Origin: Bacilli bacterium
GTDB lineage: Bacteria > Bacillota_I > Bacilli_A > ML615J-28 > CAG-698
Direction of reading: 5' to 3'
Assembly: GCA_023228385.1 (NCBI GenBank)
Contig: JALOBF010000005.1
Span: 1-31,968 of the forward strand
Length of the DNA stretch: 31,968 nucleotides
Below the pieces are notes generated by a model. That model worked only from the letters and a program-made list of their open reading frames with translations. It was not told the DNA's origin and made no database searches. Shown in pieces: positions 16,845 to 24,476 of the stretch. The position numbers were made by a program, and so were the translations under genes. Within the stretch, counting starts at the first letter, position 1. Each line of letters starts with the position of its first letter.

Positions 16845-17966
16845 ATGAAAAAGCGGGTGGCTATTGTTTTTGGGGGTAATTCGGTCGAGCATGAAATCTC
16901 GATTTTGTCTATGATCCAAGCAAGTTATGCTATTGATCGGAAACGGCATGAATTAATAAACATTTATATTACAAAGGAGGGCCAGTTTTGGGTTGGTCCT
17001 AAGTTTGATCAGTTACAAACCTTTCGAAAAGAAAAAATTAAACATTATAATGTAACCTTTTATAAATATCGGGGACGACTTTATTTAAAAGGAATAAAAC
17101 CTTTTTTGCCGATTAAATATCGCAAACCGTTAGATGTTGTTATACCGGTCGTTCACGGTAATAATGTTGAAGATGGCAGTTTAGCTGGTTATTTCAATAT
17201 TCTAAATGTCCCTTATGCTTCAAGTTCGGTCTTGGTTGCCGCGATATTTCAAAACAAGCATTATACTAAATTATTATTATCTGTTAACGGTATTAAAGTT
17301 ATCCCTTATTTCCGGTTTAGTTTTAAGCAATATAAAAAAGATGTTTTTACCGTTCTAGAAAATAGCGTTGATTTAGGTTTCCCTTTAATTGTCAAGCCGG
17401 TATCGCTAGGATCTAGTATAGGAATCAAGATTGCAGCCGACCGTGATCAATTAATCAAAGCGCTTAATTATGTGATTAAATATGATGATGAAATAGTTGT
17501 GGAAAAAAAACTCACTAATTTCCGCGAATTTAATCAGGCAATTTTAAATACCGAAAATGATTATTTGCTCTCTGATATTGAAGAAGTAAAAAGTACCAAT
17601 CATTATCTGACTTTCGATGATAAATATATACCGGTAGATGCTGCGCGGGAAATACCGGCTAATATAACGAAGGAGCTTGAAGCGGCAATTGGGGAAGTAA
17701 GCAGAAAAACAGCTGTTATTTTTAAACCGCAAGGAGTAATAAGAATTGATTATTTATACGATATTAATACCGATACGCTTTATGTCAATGAAATCAATTC
17801 GATTCCCGGGTCACTCAGTTTTTATTTGTTTGAAGGAAAATTGTCTTTTCCTGTTTTAATTGAAAAAATGATTAACCAAGCTGTTAAAGACAAATATGAT
17901 AGAGATTTAAAGTTAACTTCATTTAAATCTAATGTACTCTTAAGTCATCGACAAATGAAAAAATAG
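16845..17966 (+). CDS. D-alanine-D-alanine ligase family ATP-grasp enzyme
   Basis: A 373-residue ATP-grasp ligase of the Ddl family, joining two D-amino (or hydroxy) acids with ATP. Seen in order: FGGNSVEHEIS with E15, IPVVHGNNVEDG (100-111), the ATP-binding IVKPVSLGSSIGI (182-194), REFNQAIL (227-234), FDDKYIP (257-263), RIDYLYD (300-306) and metal-binding NEINSIPG (315-322). It departs from standard Ddl in several places: HGxxGEDG is HGNNVEDG, PYVG is PYAS, the usual MDK is QNK, and the residues after NEINSIPG read SLSFYLF rather than T..SlyP. It is therefore a divergent subgroup and may not be the main cell-wall Ddl. The SD is TAGGGGGT. It is last in the hydrolase-Mur ligase operon. Confidence 0.88.
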   Translation: MKKRVAIVFGGNSVEHEISILSMIQASYAIDRKRHELINIYITKEGQFWVGPKFDQLQTFRKEKIKHYNVTFYKYRGRLYLKGIKPFLPIKYRKPLDVVIPVVHGNNVEDGSLAGYFNILNVPYASSSVLVAAIFQNKHYTKLLLSVNGIKVIPYFRFSFKQYKKDVFTVLENSVDLGFPLIVKPVSLGSSIGIKIAADRDQLIKALNYVIKYDDEIVVEKKLTNFREFNQAILNTENDYLLSDIEEVKSTNHYLTFDDKYIPVDAAREIPANITKELEAAIGEVSRKTAVIFKPQGVIRIDYLYDINTDTLYVNEINSIPGSLSFYLFEGKLSFPVLIEKMINQAVKDKYDRDLKLTSFKSNVLLSHRQMKK

Positions 17967-17993
17967 TGAGCGAACCAAGGCTCACTTTTTTTT
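17965..17993 (+). terminator. Terminator of the hydrolase-Mur ligase-Ddl operon
   Basis: AGTGAGC (17965-17971) pairs with GCTCACT (17980-17986), followed by seven Ts. The stem begins inside the Ddl-family stop codon. Confidence 0.9.
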
Positions 17994-18004
17994 GTATAAA
18001 TTAA

Positions 18005-18033
18005 TTGAAGATAAAATGTATTTATTGTATAAT
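18005..18033 (+). promoter_or_regulatory. Promoter of tilS-hpt-ftsH-rqcP
   Basis: TTGAAG (18005-18010), a 17-base spacer and TATAAT (18028-18033). Confidence 0.75.
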
Positions 18034-18052
18034 AATATAACGGAGTTATAAA

Positions 18053-19381
18053 ATGATTGAACGGATATTAAATTTTTTTGAAGATAATAAATTATCATTA
18101 AACGATAAAAAACTTGTGGTCGCGGTCTCAACCGGAGTTGACTCGATGGTTTTACTTGATGTATTAATTAGATTAAGAGAATGTTACCCTTTTATTATTT
18201 ATGTTGCTCATGTTAATCATCACCAAAGAAAACAAGCAAAAGAAGAAGAAAAATATATAAAAAGCTTTTGTTTGTGCCATAATATTAAGTGTTATGTCTA
18301 TCATTTAAAAATATCAAAAGATGATAATTTTCAAGACTATGCTCATCACGAAAGACATCATTTTTTCAGTAATCTTATGGCGGAGCTAGCGGCGGATTAT
18401 TTGCTGCTTGCGCATCATGCGAATGACAATATTGAAACAATTATTATGCGCACAATACGCGGGAGTAATCTTAAGGGCTATGCCGGTATTGCTCCGCTCG
18501 TCAACGCTGATGGTTTTTTGCTGATTCGTCCGTTTGCGGATATATTAAAAAAAGAAATTATTGATTATGCCCGAGAAAACAAAATAAAATATTATCAGGA
18601 CGAAACCAACTTTTTGGATATGTATACCCGCAATCGGATTCGCAAAAATATTGTGCCTCTATTATTCGAAGAAGATGTCAATGTTCATCGTAAGTTTCGG
18701 GAATTTTCGGATACATTGATTGGTGCTTGGGATGTTGTTCGAACCCATGTTGATGGTATTATTGAGAAAACGGTAAAAATAGAAAAAGATAAGCTATATT
18801 TTTCGCAGGTTCAGTTCGAAAAATTATCGGAATTTCTTCAATATGAAGTATTGTTTACTTTGTTGAAACGTTATCAACTAAGTAAGGTTCATGTTGCTGA
18901 AATAATTAAATTAATTAAGTCTTCGAAGAAAAACCAAAAACTTTACTTTAAAAATCTTTTTACATTTGTAAAAGAATATGACTTAATAAGTATATATCAT
19001 AGAAAATTATCAAAACTAAAAATTGATTTTGAAATTACCGGCCCCGGACAATACCCTCTAAATGACAGTATATCGGTAAATGTTCTTAAAAATAGTCATT
19101 TCAACATTTTAAAACCAAATGAAATATGGTATAATAATGCTATGTTACCGGTAAGAGTCCGTACCCGAAAACCGGGGGATAAAATTTTATTGGATGTCGG
19201 CTATAAAAAGGTTAAAGATATTTTAATCGATAAAAAAATCGGCATTCTTAAACGAGAACAAGTATTAATTATTGAGAAAAACGAAGAAATACTTGCTATA
19301 CCGGGTATCGTGAAAAGTCAACATTTAAAAACGATCAAAGAAAAAGATATATTAATAAAGGTGGAATATAATGAAGAATAA
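18053..19381 (+). CDS. tilS: tRNA(Ile)-lysidine synthase
   Basis: A 442-residue N-type ATP pyrophosphatase that changes C34 of the CAU anticodon of minor tRNA-Ile to lysidine, so the tRNA reads AUA. The PP-loop is VAVSTGVDS (23-31), where SGG is STG. The ANDNIETIIMRTIRGS stretch follows the AHH segment, as in TilS. The C-terminal TilS domain is recognisable from VRTRKPGDKI and the KDILIDKKI segment near the end. CGGAG (18041-18045) sets the ATG. The tilS-hpt-ftsH order is the classic Bacillota arrangement. Its end overlaps hpt by 11 bases. Confidence 0.95.
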   Translation: MIERILNFFEDNKLSLNDKKLVVAVSTGVDSMVLLDVLIRLRECYPFIIYVAHVNHHQRKQAKEEEKYIKSFCLCHNIKCYVYHLKISKDDNFQDYAHHERHHFFSNLMAELAADYLLLAHHANDNIETIIMRTIRGSNLKGYAGIAPLVNADGFLLIRPFADILKKEIIDYARENKIKYYQDETNFLDMYTRNRIRKNIVPLLFEEDVNVHRKFREFSDTLIGAWDVVRTHVDGIIEKTVKIEKDKLYFSQVQFEKLSEFLQYEVLFTLLKRYQLSKVHVAEIIKLIKSSKKNQKLYFKNLFTFVKEYDLISIYHRKLSKLKIDFEITGPGQYPLNDSISVNVLKNSHFNILKPNEIWYNNAMLPVRVRTRKPGDKILLDVGYKKVKDILIDKKIGILKREQVLIIEKNEEILAIPGIVKSQHLKTIKEKDILIKVEYNEE

Positions 19382-19913
19382 TTTTATTGAAGAAATTATC
19401 TTAACCCATGAAGAAATAGCGGATATTTGCAAAAAGTTCGGGGAAGAAATAACCGAAGAATATCAAGACAAACGACCAATTTTAGTTGGATTGTTAAAAG
19501 GCAGTGTTCCTTTTATGTCGGAGTTGATGAAATACATCAAATGTGATATGGAAATAGATTTTATTCAGGCATCCAGTTATAGCGGCGTTAAATCAACCGG
19601 AGCCGTAATGGTTTTAAAGGATATGATTACACCGGTTAAAGACCGTCATATTTTGCTTGTTGAAGATATCGTTGATACCGGTCTTACATTGCGGGAAGTA
19701 ATGAACCTATTTCAAGATCGCGGTGCCGCAAGTATTGAAATTATTACATTGCTAAATAAACCGGACGGAAGAACGGTTAATACTGTAGTACCCAAATATA
19801 TTGGTAAAACCATTCCCAACAAATTTGTTGTTGGCTTCGGGCTTGATTACAATGAACTTTACCGTAATTTGGATTATGTCGGCGTTCTAAAAGAAGCCGT
19901 CTACAAGAAATAA
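19371..19913 (+). CDS. hpt: Hypoxanthine phosphoribosyltransferase
   Basis: A 180-residue purine-salvage enzyme that makes IMP or GMP from hypoxanthine or guanine and PRPP. The PRPP-binding motif LLVEDIVDTGLT (95-106), the flexible-loop SSYSG (68-72), the GLLKGS segment (40-45) and the C-terminal VGFGLDYNELYRNL stretch are all standard. It begins within the last codons of tilS, behind GGTGGA. It is unfused to tilS, unlike the bifunctional tilS/hpt of some Listeria. Confidence 0.95.
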   Translation: MKNNFIEEIILTHEEIADICKKFGEEITEEYQDKRPILVGLLKGSVPFMSELMKYIKCDMEIDFIQASSYSGVKSTGAVMVLKDMITPVKDRHILLVEDIVDTGLTLREVMNLFQDRGAASIEIITLLNKPDGRTVNTVVPKYIGKTIPNKFVVGFGLDYNELYRNLDYVGVLKEAVYKK

Positions 19914-19924
19914 GGAGGATTTTA

Positions 19925-21946
19925 ATGGCACAAGGACCACAACAATTAAAACCTAAAAAAATTAAAACAGCCGATATTGGCGTTATATTGATTATAATTT
20001 TATTAATAATTGGAATATTTTTATTTATGCACAATGCCGCTGATAAGCCGGATAAACCTGAATTAAATGATTTTCTCAATTATGCCGAAAAGGATCGTAT
20101 TAAGAGTGTTGCTATTACACCACTTGGCGGCAATAATATTGGTTATGTTAATGTAACCGGAGAATATATTAATGACGAAGGCATTATAACTCGTTACAAT
20201 ATAATTATTAGCGAAGATATACTGAACGATAGTGTTGTACCATTTATAAAAGCAAATAAAGTCGCGACATATTATAAAAAAATGAGTTCAGTTGATTGGT
20301 TTTCGATTATCGTTTTGGTTATTCTCCCGATTCTGCTTGTTATCGGAATGGTTGTCTTTTTCATGCGTAGTGCCGGTGGTGCCGCCGGTACAAACCGGGC
20401 TTTTGAGTTTGGCCGCAGCCGAGCCCGATTGGCTCGGCACACCAAAACTACGTTTAAAGATGTTGCCGGTGTTGAAGAAGAAAAACAAGAATTAGAAGAA
20501 ATAATTGATTTTTTGAAATATCCAAAGAAATATTTTGAAATTGGCGCCCGCATTCCGAAAGGGATTTTATTGGTTGGTCCTCCGGGAACCGGTAAAACTT
20601 TATTGGCAAAGGCGGTAGCCGGTGAGGCGAAAGTACCATTCTATTCGATATCGGGTAGTGAATTTGTTGAAATGTTTGTGGGCGTTGGCGCCAGCCGCGT
20701 TCGTGATATGTTTAGAATGGCCAAGCAAAATCCGCCTTGTATTGTTTTTATTGATGAACTTGATGCTGTTGGTCGGCAAAGAGGTGCCGGTTTAGGCGGA
20801 GGACACGATGAAAGAGAACAGACACTGAACCAATTGTTAGTGGAAATGGACGGTTTTACTGAAAATTCAGGTGTTATTGTCTTAGCCGCCACTAACCGGG
20901 TAGATGTATTAGATCCAGCATTACTTCGTCCTGGCCGTTTTGATCGTCAAATTCGCATTTCTAATCCGGATGTAAAAGGCAGAACAGCTATTCTTAAAGT
21001 TCATGCCCGTAATAAAAAAATATCGCAAAAAGTTAATCTTGAAGATGTTGCCAAAAGAACACCGGGATTTTCCGGTGCCGATTTAGAGAACTTACTTAAT
21101 GAGGCTGCTTTACTTGCCGCCCGAGAAGGCCGTAAAGAAATTAAAATATATGATATAGATGAAGCGGTTGACCGTGTTTTAATGGGTCCGGCGAAACGGA
21201 GCCGTAAATATAGTCAGTTTGAAAAACGCTTAGTTGCTTATCATGAAGCCGGTCATGCCGTTATTGGGGTTAAACTCGATAATGCGGAAATTGTTCAAAA
21301 AGTAACAATTGTTCCCCGCGGCGAATATGGCGGCTATAATTTAATGACACCGGAAGAAGAGCGTTTCTTACAGACTAAATCGGGATTGCTAGATACTATT
21401 GTTGGTTTGCTGGCGGGAAGAGTTTCTGAAGAATTAATGTTTAAGGAAATGACAACCGGAGCGCATAGCGATTTCCAGAAAGCAACAATGATTGCTCGAG
21501 CGATGGTTACCGAATACGGAATGAGTAAACTAGGACCAATTCAATATGAACGAGCCAGCGGTCAGGTATTTTTAGGCCGCGATTATATGAAAGACAAAAA
21601 TTTCTCGGATCAAGTTGCATTAGAAATTGACCAGGCAATCAGAGAAATAATTGATGAGTGTTATGAAAAAGCCCGCAAAATTTTGCTTGAAAATAAAGAA
21701 CTTCTTGTTTTAATTGCCGAACACTTAATGGAAATTGAAACACTTACAAAAGAAGATATTTATGAATTGGTCAATACCAAACAACTTGCTTGGTGGGAAA
21801 AGAAAAAAGCAAAAGAAGAAGCCGAAAGAATAGCTAAAGAAAAAGAAGAAGAATTGCAAGAAATATATCGAAAACAACTGCAAGCTATGAATGAGGCAAA
21901 ATCAACTCAAGATGAAACTAAAGGCGAGGACGATGCGACTAGATAA
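19925..21946 (+). CDS. ftsH: ATP-dependent zinc metalloprotease FtsH
   Basis: A 673-residue membrane AAA+ protease that degrades misassembled membrane proteins and some regulators. TM segments at about 17-36 and 126-147 flank an external domain of about 90 residues. The AAA module has Walker A GPPGTGKT (218-225), Walker B IVFIDELD (273-280) and the second region of homology with R335/R338. The protease has HEAGH (440-444) and a third zinc ligand D516 in GAHSDF. The tail is Lys/Glu-rich and probably coiled. AAGGAGG lies just before the ATG. The last 14 bases overlap rqcP, suggesting coupled translation. Confidence 0.98.
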   Translation: MAQGPQQLKPKKIKTADIGVILIIILLIIGIFLFMHNAADKPDKPELNDFLNYAEKDRIKSVAITPLGGNNIGYVNVTGEYINDEGIITRYNIIISEDILNDSVVPFIKANKVATYYKKMSSVDWFSIIVLVILPILLVIGMVVFFMRSAGGAAGTNRAFEFGRSRARLARHTKTTFKDVAGVEEEKQELEEIIDFLKYPKKYFEIGARIPKGILLVGPPGTGKTLLAKAVAGEAKVPFYSISGSEFVEMFVGVGASRVRDMFRMAKQNPPCIVFIDELDAVGRQRGAGLGGGHDEREQTLNQLLVEMDGFTENSGVIVLAATNRVDVLDPALLRPGRFDRQIRISNPDVKGRTAILKVHARNKKISQKVNLEDVAKRTPGFSGADLENLLNEAALLAAREGRKEIKIYDIDEAVDRVLMGPAKRSRKYSQFEKRLVAYHEAGHAVIGVKLDNAEIVQKVTIVPRGEYGGYNLMTPEEERFLQTKSGLLDTIVGLLAGRVSEELMFKEMTTGAHSDFQKATMIARAMVTEYGMSKLGPIQYERASGQVFLGRDYMKDKNFSDQVALEIDQAIREIIDECYEKARKILLENKELLVLIAEHLMEIETLTKEDIYELVNTKQLAWWEKKKAKEEAERIAKEKEEELQEIYRKQLQAMNEAKSTQDETKGEDDATR

Positions 21947-22193
21947 GTTTTTAAAAGTGTCGCGAATTATAAAACGACGGACGGTGGCTAAAGAAGCCAG
22001 CGCCGCCGATAAGGTTTTGGTTAATGCCCGAATCGCCAAACCAAGCGTAAAAGTTAAAGTTGGTGATATTATTGAAATTAATTATTATCAAAAAAAACTG
22101 GTTATAAAAGTTAAATCACTTGACACATTTGTCAAAAAAGAAGATTCCAAAGAGATGTATGAAATTATAGAAATTAAAGAAACCTCGCAATAA
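21933..22193 (+). CDS. rqcP: S4-domain RNA-binding protein RqcP
   Basis: An 86-residue S4-domain protein. Its opening MRLDKFLKVSRIIKRRTVAK is almost the same as that of Bacillus RqcP (YabO), which works with RqcH on stalled 50S subunits to add alanine tails in ribosome-associated quality control. Length also matches. ATG 21933 is inside the end of ftsH, behind GGCGAGGA; a longer in-frame start at 21891 lies wholly in ftsH and would spoil the conserved N-terminus. Placement directly after ftsH joins a ribosome rescue factor to a membrane protease on one mRNA. Other short S4 proteins (Hsp15-like) are less similar. Confidence 0.92.
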   Translation: MRLDKFLKVSRIIKRRTVAKEASAADKVLVNARIAKPSVKVKVGDIIEINYYQKKLVIKVKSLDTFVKKEDSKEMYEIIEIKETSQ

Positions 22194-22208
22194 ACGAGGT
22201 TTTTTTCA
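22180..22208 (+). terminator. Terminator of tilS-hpt-ftsH-rqcP
   Basis: AAACCTCG (22180-22187) pairs with CGAGGTTT (22195-22202), and more Ts follow. The rqcP stop codon lies in the loop. Confidence 0.9.
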
Positions 22209-22235
22209 ATTAATGTTTTAAACGGTGGATGATTT

Positions 22236-22244
22236 TGGTATAAT
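22236..22244 (+). promoter_or_regulatory. speD promoter (extended -10)
   Basis: TGG followed by TATAAT (22239-22244), with only a poor -35. Transcription from about 22251 leaves a short leader carrying the SD for GTG 22273. Confidence 0.65.
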
Positions 22245-22272
22245 ATAAGTATAAATGAAAGGGGGAAAATTT

Positions 22273-23055
22273 GTGAGCAAGATAAAATTATATGGTTTTA
22301 ATAATCTCACCAAAACCCTTAGTTTTAATATTTATGATATCTGTTATACCAAGGATGAAAACGAGCAAAAGGAATATATTGATTATATTGATAAGCAATA
22401 TAATTCTGAAAGACTAACAAACATATTAAAGGATGTTGCTGATATTATTGATGCTAAAATATTAAATATAGCTTGCGAAGATTACGAGCCGCAAGGAGCA
22501 AGCGTTACAGTTTTAATATCCGAAGAAGATATTAATTATTCGCTGAATAAGAATCTCCGTAAAGACTCGGTCGTCGGACATCTTAATAAGAGCCATCTGA
22601 CCGTCCATACTTATCCGGAAAGCCACCCGAGCAATTTAGTTAGTACCTTTAGAGTTGATATTGATGTATCCACCTGTGGCGAAATATCCCCTTTAAAGGC
22701 ATTAAATTATTTAATAAGTAGTTTTGATTCTGATATAATAATAATTGATTATCGGGTAAGAGGGTTTACTCGCGATTTAGACGGTGACAAATATTTTAAT
22801 GATCATAAAATATATTCAATTCAGGATTATATTTACAAAGACATTTTAAAGGATTATACAACTATTGATATTAATCTCCATCACAGTAATATTTTTCACA
22901 CAAAAATGATGATTAATAAATTTGTCATTGATAATTATCTTTTTAATATTGATTCTGATGAGCTAAACGATCAAGAAAAAAATGAAATCAAGCAAGAAAT
23001 CAACCAGGAAATTGTAGAGATTTTTTACGGAATGAATATACCAAAAATGAAATAG
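22273..23055 (+). CDS. speD: S-adenosylmethionine decarboxylase proenzyme
   Basis: A 260-residue pyruvoyl enzyme giving decarboxylated SAM, the aminopropyl donor for spermidine. It is of the long, E. coli-type form: GFNNLTKTLSFNIYDICY near the start, EDYEPQGASVT, then the self-cleavage site NKSH with Ser107 predicted to become the pyruvoyl group, VHTYPESHP, STCGEISPLKALNYL and a FHTKMMI segment. It is unlike the roughly 125-residue SpeH of Bacillus. I choose GTG 22273 because GGGGG (22261-22265) lies 7 bases upstream and the protein then starts MSKIKLYGF, as in the family. An ATG at 22255 would place the SD within the gene and the start only four bases from the transcript end. Confidence 0.95.
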   Translation: MSKIKLYGFNNLTKTLSFNIYDICYTKDENEQKEYIDYIDKQYNSERLTNILKDVADIIDAKILNIACEDYEPQGASVTVLISEEDINYSLNKNLRKDSVVGHLNKSHLTVHTYPESHPSNLVSTFRVDIDVSTCGEISPLKALNYLISSFDSDIIIIDYRVRGFTRDLDGDKYFNDHKIYSIQDYIYKDILKDYTTIDINLHHSNIFHTKMMINKFVIDNYLFNIDSDELNDQEKNEIKQEINQEIVEIFYGMNIPKMK

Positions 23056-23065
23056 GAGGGTAAAA

Positions 23066-23938
23066 ATGGCGCGCTGGTTTTCTGAACCTTGGACGGATGA
23101 CATTAAATTTTCAGTAAAAATAAATAAACGTATTTTTTCAAAAAAAAGCAAATATCAAAAAATTGCTTTTTATGATTCTGATGAATTGGGACGATTCTTT
23201 ACCTTGGATGGATATATGATGGCAAATGAACGAGATGAGTTTATTTATCACGAGATGATGATTCATGTTCCGATGTCGGTAAATCCCGAAATCAAATCAG
23301 TTTTGGTTATTGGCGGCGGCGATGGGGGTTCAGTTCGGGAATTAACAAGATACGCATCAATTCAATCAATCGATATGGTTGAAATCGATGAAGAAGTAGT
23401 GCGAACCTGTGAACGATATTTACCGCTAACTGCCAGTAAATTACGGGATCCAAGAGTTAAATTATTATTTGAAAATGGGGCATTATATGTAAGGGAGACT
23501 GGTCGGAAATATGATTTGATTGTTGTGGATTCAACTGATCCATATGGGGCTGGAACCGAACTTTTTACTGCTGATTTTTATCAAAATTGTTTTAAACTGT
23601 TAAGCAGTGGCGGAATTTTGGTTAATCAACACGAAAGCCCATATTTTGATGAGATGAAAACTATTATGCAAAAAACACACGCAAAATTAAAAAAGATATT
23701 TCCAATCGCTTTAGTTTATCAAGCTTTTATACCTACTTATGCCAGTGGTCATTGGCTTTTCGGATTCGCTTCAAAAAAACTACACCCAATTGATAACTTT
23801 AAACCCGATATTCAGAAAAGCCTTAATATCAAAACTAAATATTATAATAAAAAAATTCATATTGCTTCATTTGCTTTACCTAACTATGTAAAACAAGCTT
23901 TAATAATAGATAATCCTTTCTTTAATAATATCAAATAA
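23066..23938 (+). CDS. speE: Spermidine synthase
   Basis: A 290-residue aminopropyltransferase that joins decarboxylated SAM to putrescine. Seen are the YHEMMIHVPM segment (61-70), the SAM-binding LVIGGGDGGSVRE (80-92), the acidic end of the next strand (MVEIDEE) and the catalytic VVDSTDP (153-159). The C-terminal AFIPTYASGHWLFGF part is standard. It starts 10 bases after speD behind AGGAGG, so the two make one pathway unit. No putrescine-forming enzyme is present in the window, so the diamine is made elsewhere or imported. No convincing terminator follows. Confidence 0.95.
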   Translation: MARWFSEPWTDDIKFSVKINKRIFSKKSKYQKIAFYDSDELGRFFTLDGYMMANERDEFIYHEMMIHVPMSVNPEIKSVLVIGGGDGGSVRELTRYASIQSIDMVEIDEEVVRTCERYLPLTASKLRDPRVKLLFENGALYVRETGRKYDLIVVDSTDPYGAGTELFTADFYQNCFKLLSSGGILVNQHESPYFDEMKTIMQKTHAKLKKIFPIALVYQAFIPTYASGHWLFGFASKKLHPIDNFKPDIQKSLNIKTKYYNKKIHIASFALPNYVKQALIIDNPFFNNIK

Positions 23939-23954
23939 ATTTAATTAATGGTTA

Positions 23955-23982
23955 TTGAATTAAAATATTTGGGGAATAATAT
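23955..23982 (+). promoter_or_regulatory. Weak promoter of the DUF2512 gene
   Basis: TTGAAT (23955-23960), a 16-base spacer and TAATAT (23977-23982). This is not strong, and readthrough from speE is possible. Confidence 0.4.
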
Positions 23983-24013
23983 ACAAGGAAAATAAAGAAA
24001 GGATGATAGTAAT

Positions 24014-24367
24014 ATGGAACGAACGTTCTTAGGTTTAATAATAAAAATGCTAGCAACTTTTATTGCTGCGTGGATAGCATATGGTTTAATAAATAATAAT
24101 TCATTATTATGGATATTCATCGTTGCTATTTCAGTGGCAATAATTAATTTTTTAATAGGCGACTTATTAATTCTGCCGCGATACGGTAATGTTTCCGCCA
24201 CCATTAGTGATGCTGTTATAGCAGTGATTGTCGCGTATGTGATTGATCTTTTGACTGTCAACTTTTATATGACATGGGTAAGCGGTTTGGTATTCTTGAT
24301 TACCATTGCTGTTTTTGAATACTTTTTGCATAAGTATATTACCGTCAGTGCTCGTGCGGTATCGTAA
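24014..24367 (+). CDS. DUF2512 (YndM-like) membrane protein
   Basis: A 117-residue protein with four membrane segments (about 8-26, 32-51, 63-82, 86-107). The pattern NFLIGDLLILPRYGN (45-59) between segments 2 and 3 is typical of the DUF2512/YndM family found in Bacillota; its function is not established. AAAGGATGA is the SD. It is followed by its own strong terminator and is probably monocistronic or the tail of speDE. Confidence 0.8.
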   Translation: MERTFLGLIIKMLATFIAAWIAYGLINNNSLLWIFIVAISVAIINFLIGDLLILPRYGNVSATISDAVIAVIVAYVIDLLTVNFYMTWVSGLVFLITIAVFEYFLHKYITVSARAVS

Positions 24368-24392
24368 AAATCATTAAATTTAACTAAGATTT

Positions 24393-24423
24393 CCAAAATA
24401 CAAAATTGTATTTTGGTTTTTTT
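24393..24423 (+). terminator. Terminator after the DUF2512 gene
   Basis: CCAAAATAC (24393-24401) pairs with GTATTTTGG (24408-24416), followed by seven Ts. Confidence 0.9.
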
Positions 24424-24430
24424 ATATTCT

Positions 24431-24459
24431 TTGCTTCTGTTTGGTTAATATGATATAAT
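24431..24459 (+). promoter_or_regulatory. Promoter of the GDPD-GH4-kinase-maf operon
   Basis: TTGCTT (24431-24436), a 17-base spacer and TATAAT (24454-24459) preceded by TGA (extended -10). Confidence 0.7.
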
Positions 24460-24476
24460 TATTACGGTGTGTATAT

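Noticed and set aside
19777..20079. Minus-strand 100-codon frame over the hpt-ftsH junction
   Set aside because: It is antisense to two well-supported genes, with no SD or promoter and low-complexity residues; a coding shadow.
20272..20892. Several overlapping frames on both strands inside ftsH
   Set aside because: All fall within the conserved AAA module of ftsH and follow from its codon usage; none has initiation signals.
22255..22272. ATG 22255 as the speD start
   Set aside because: The SD GGGGG lies downstream of it and points to GTG 22273, and the family N-terminus begins there.
23940..23964. Possible terminator after speE
   Set aside because: The TTTAATT/AATTAAA pairing is only A-T, lacks a T tail and overlaps a candidate -35.
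23941..24261. Minus-strand 106-codon frame opposite the DUF2512 gene
   Set aside because: The plus-strand frame has an SD, a family signature and a terminator; the antisense frame has none.
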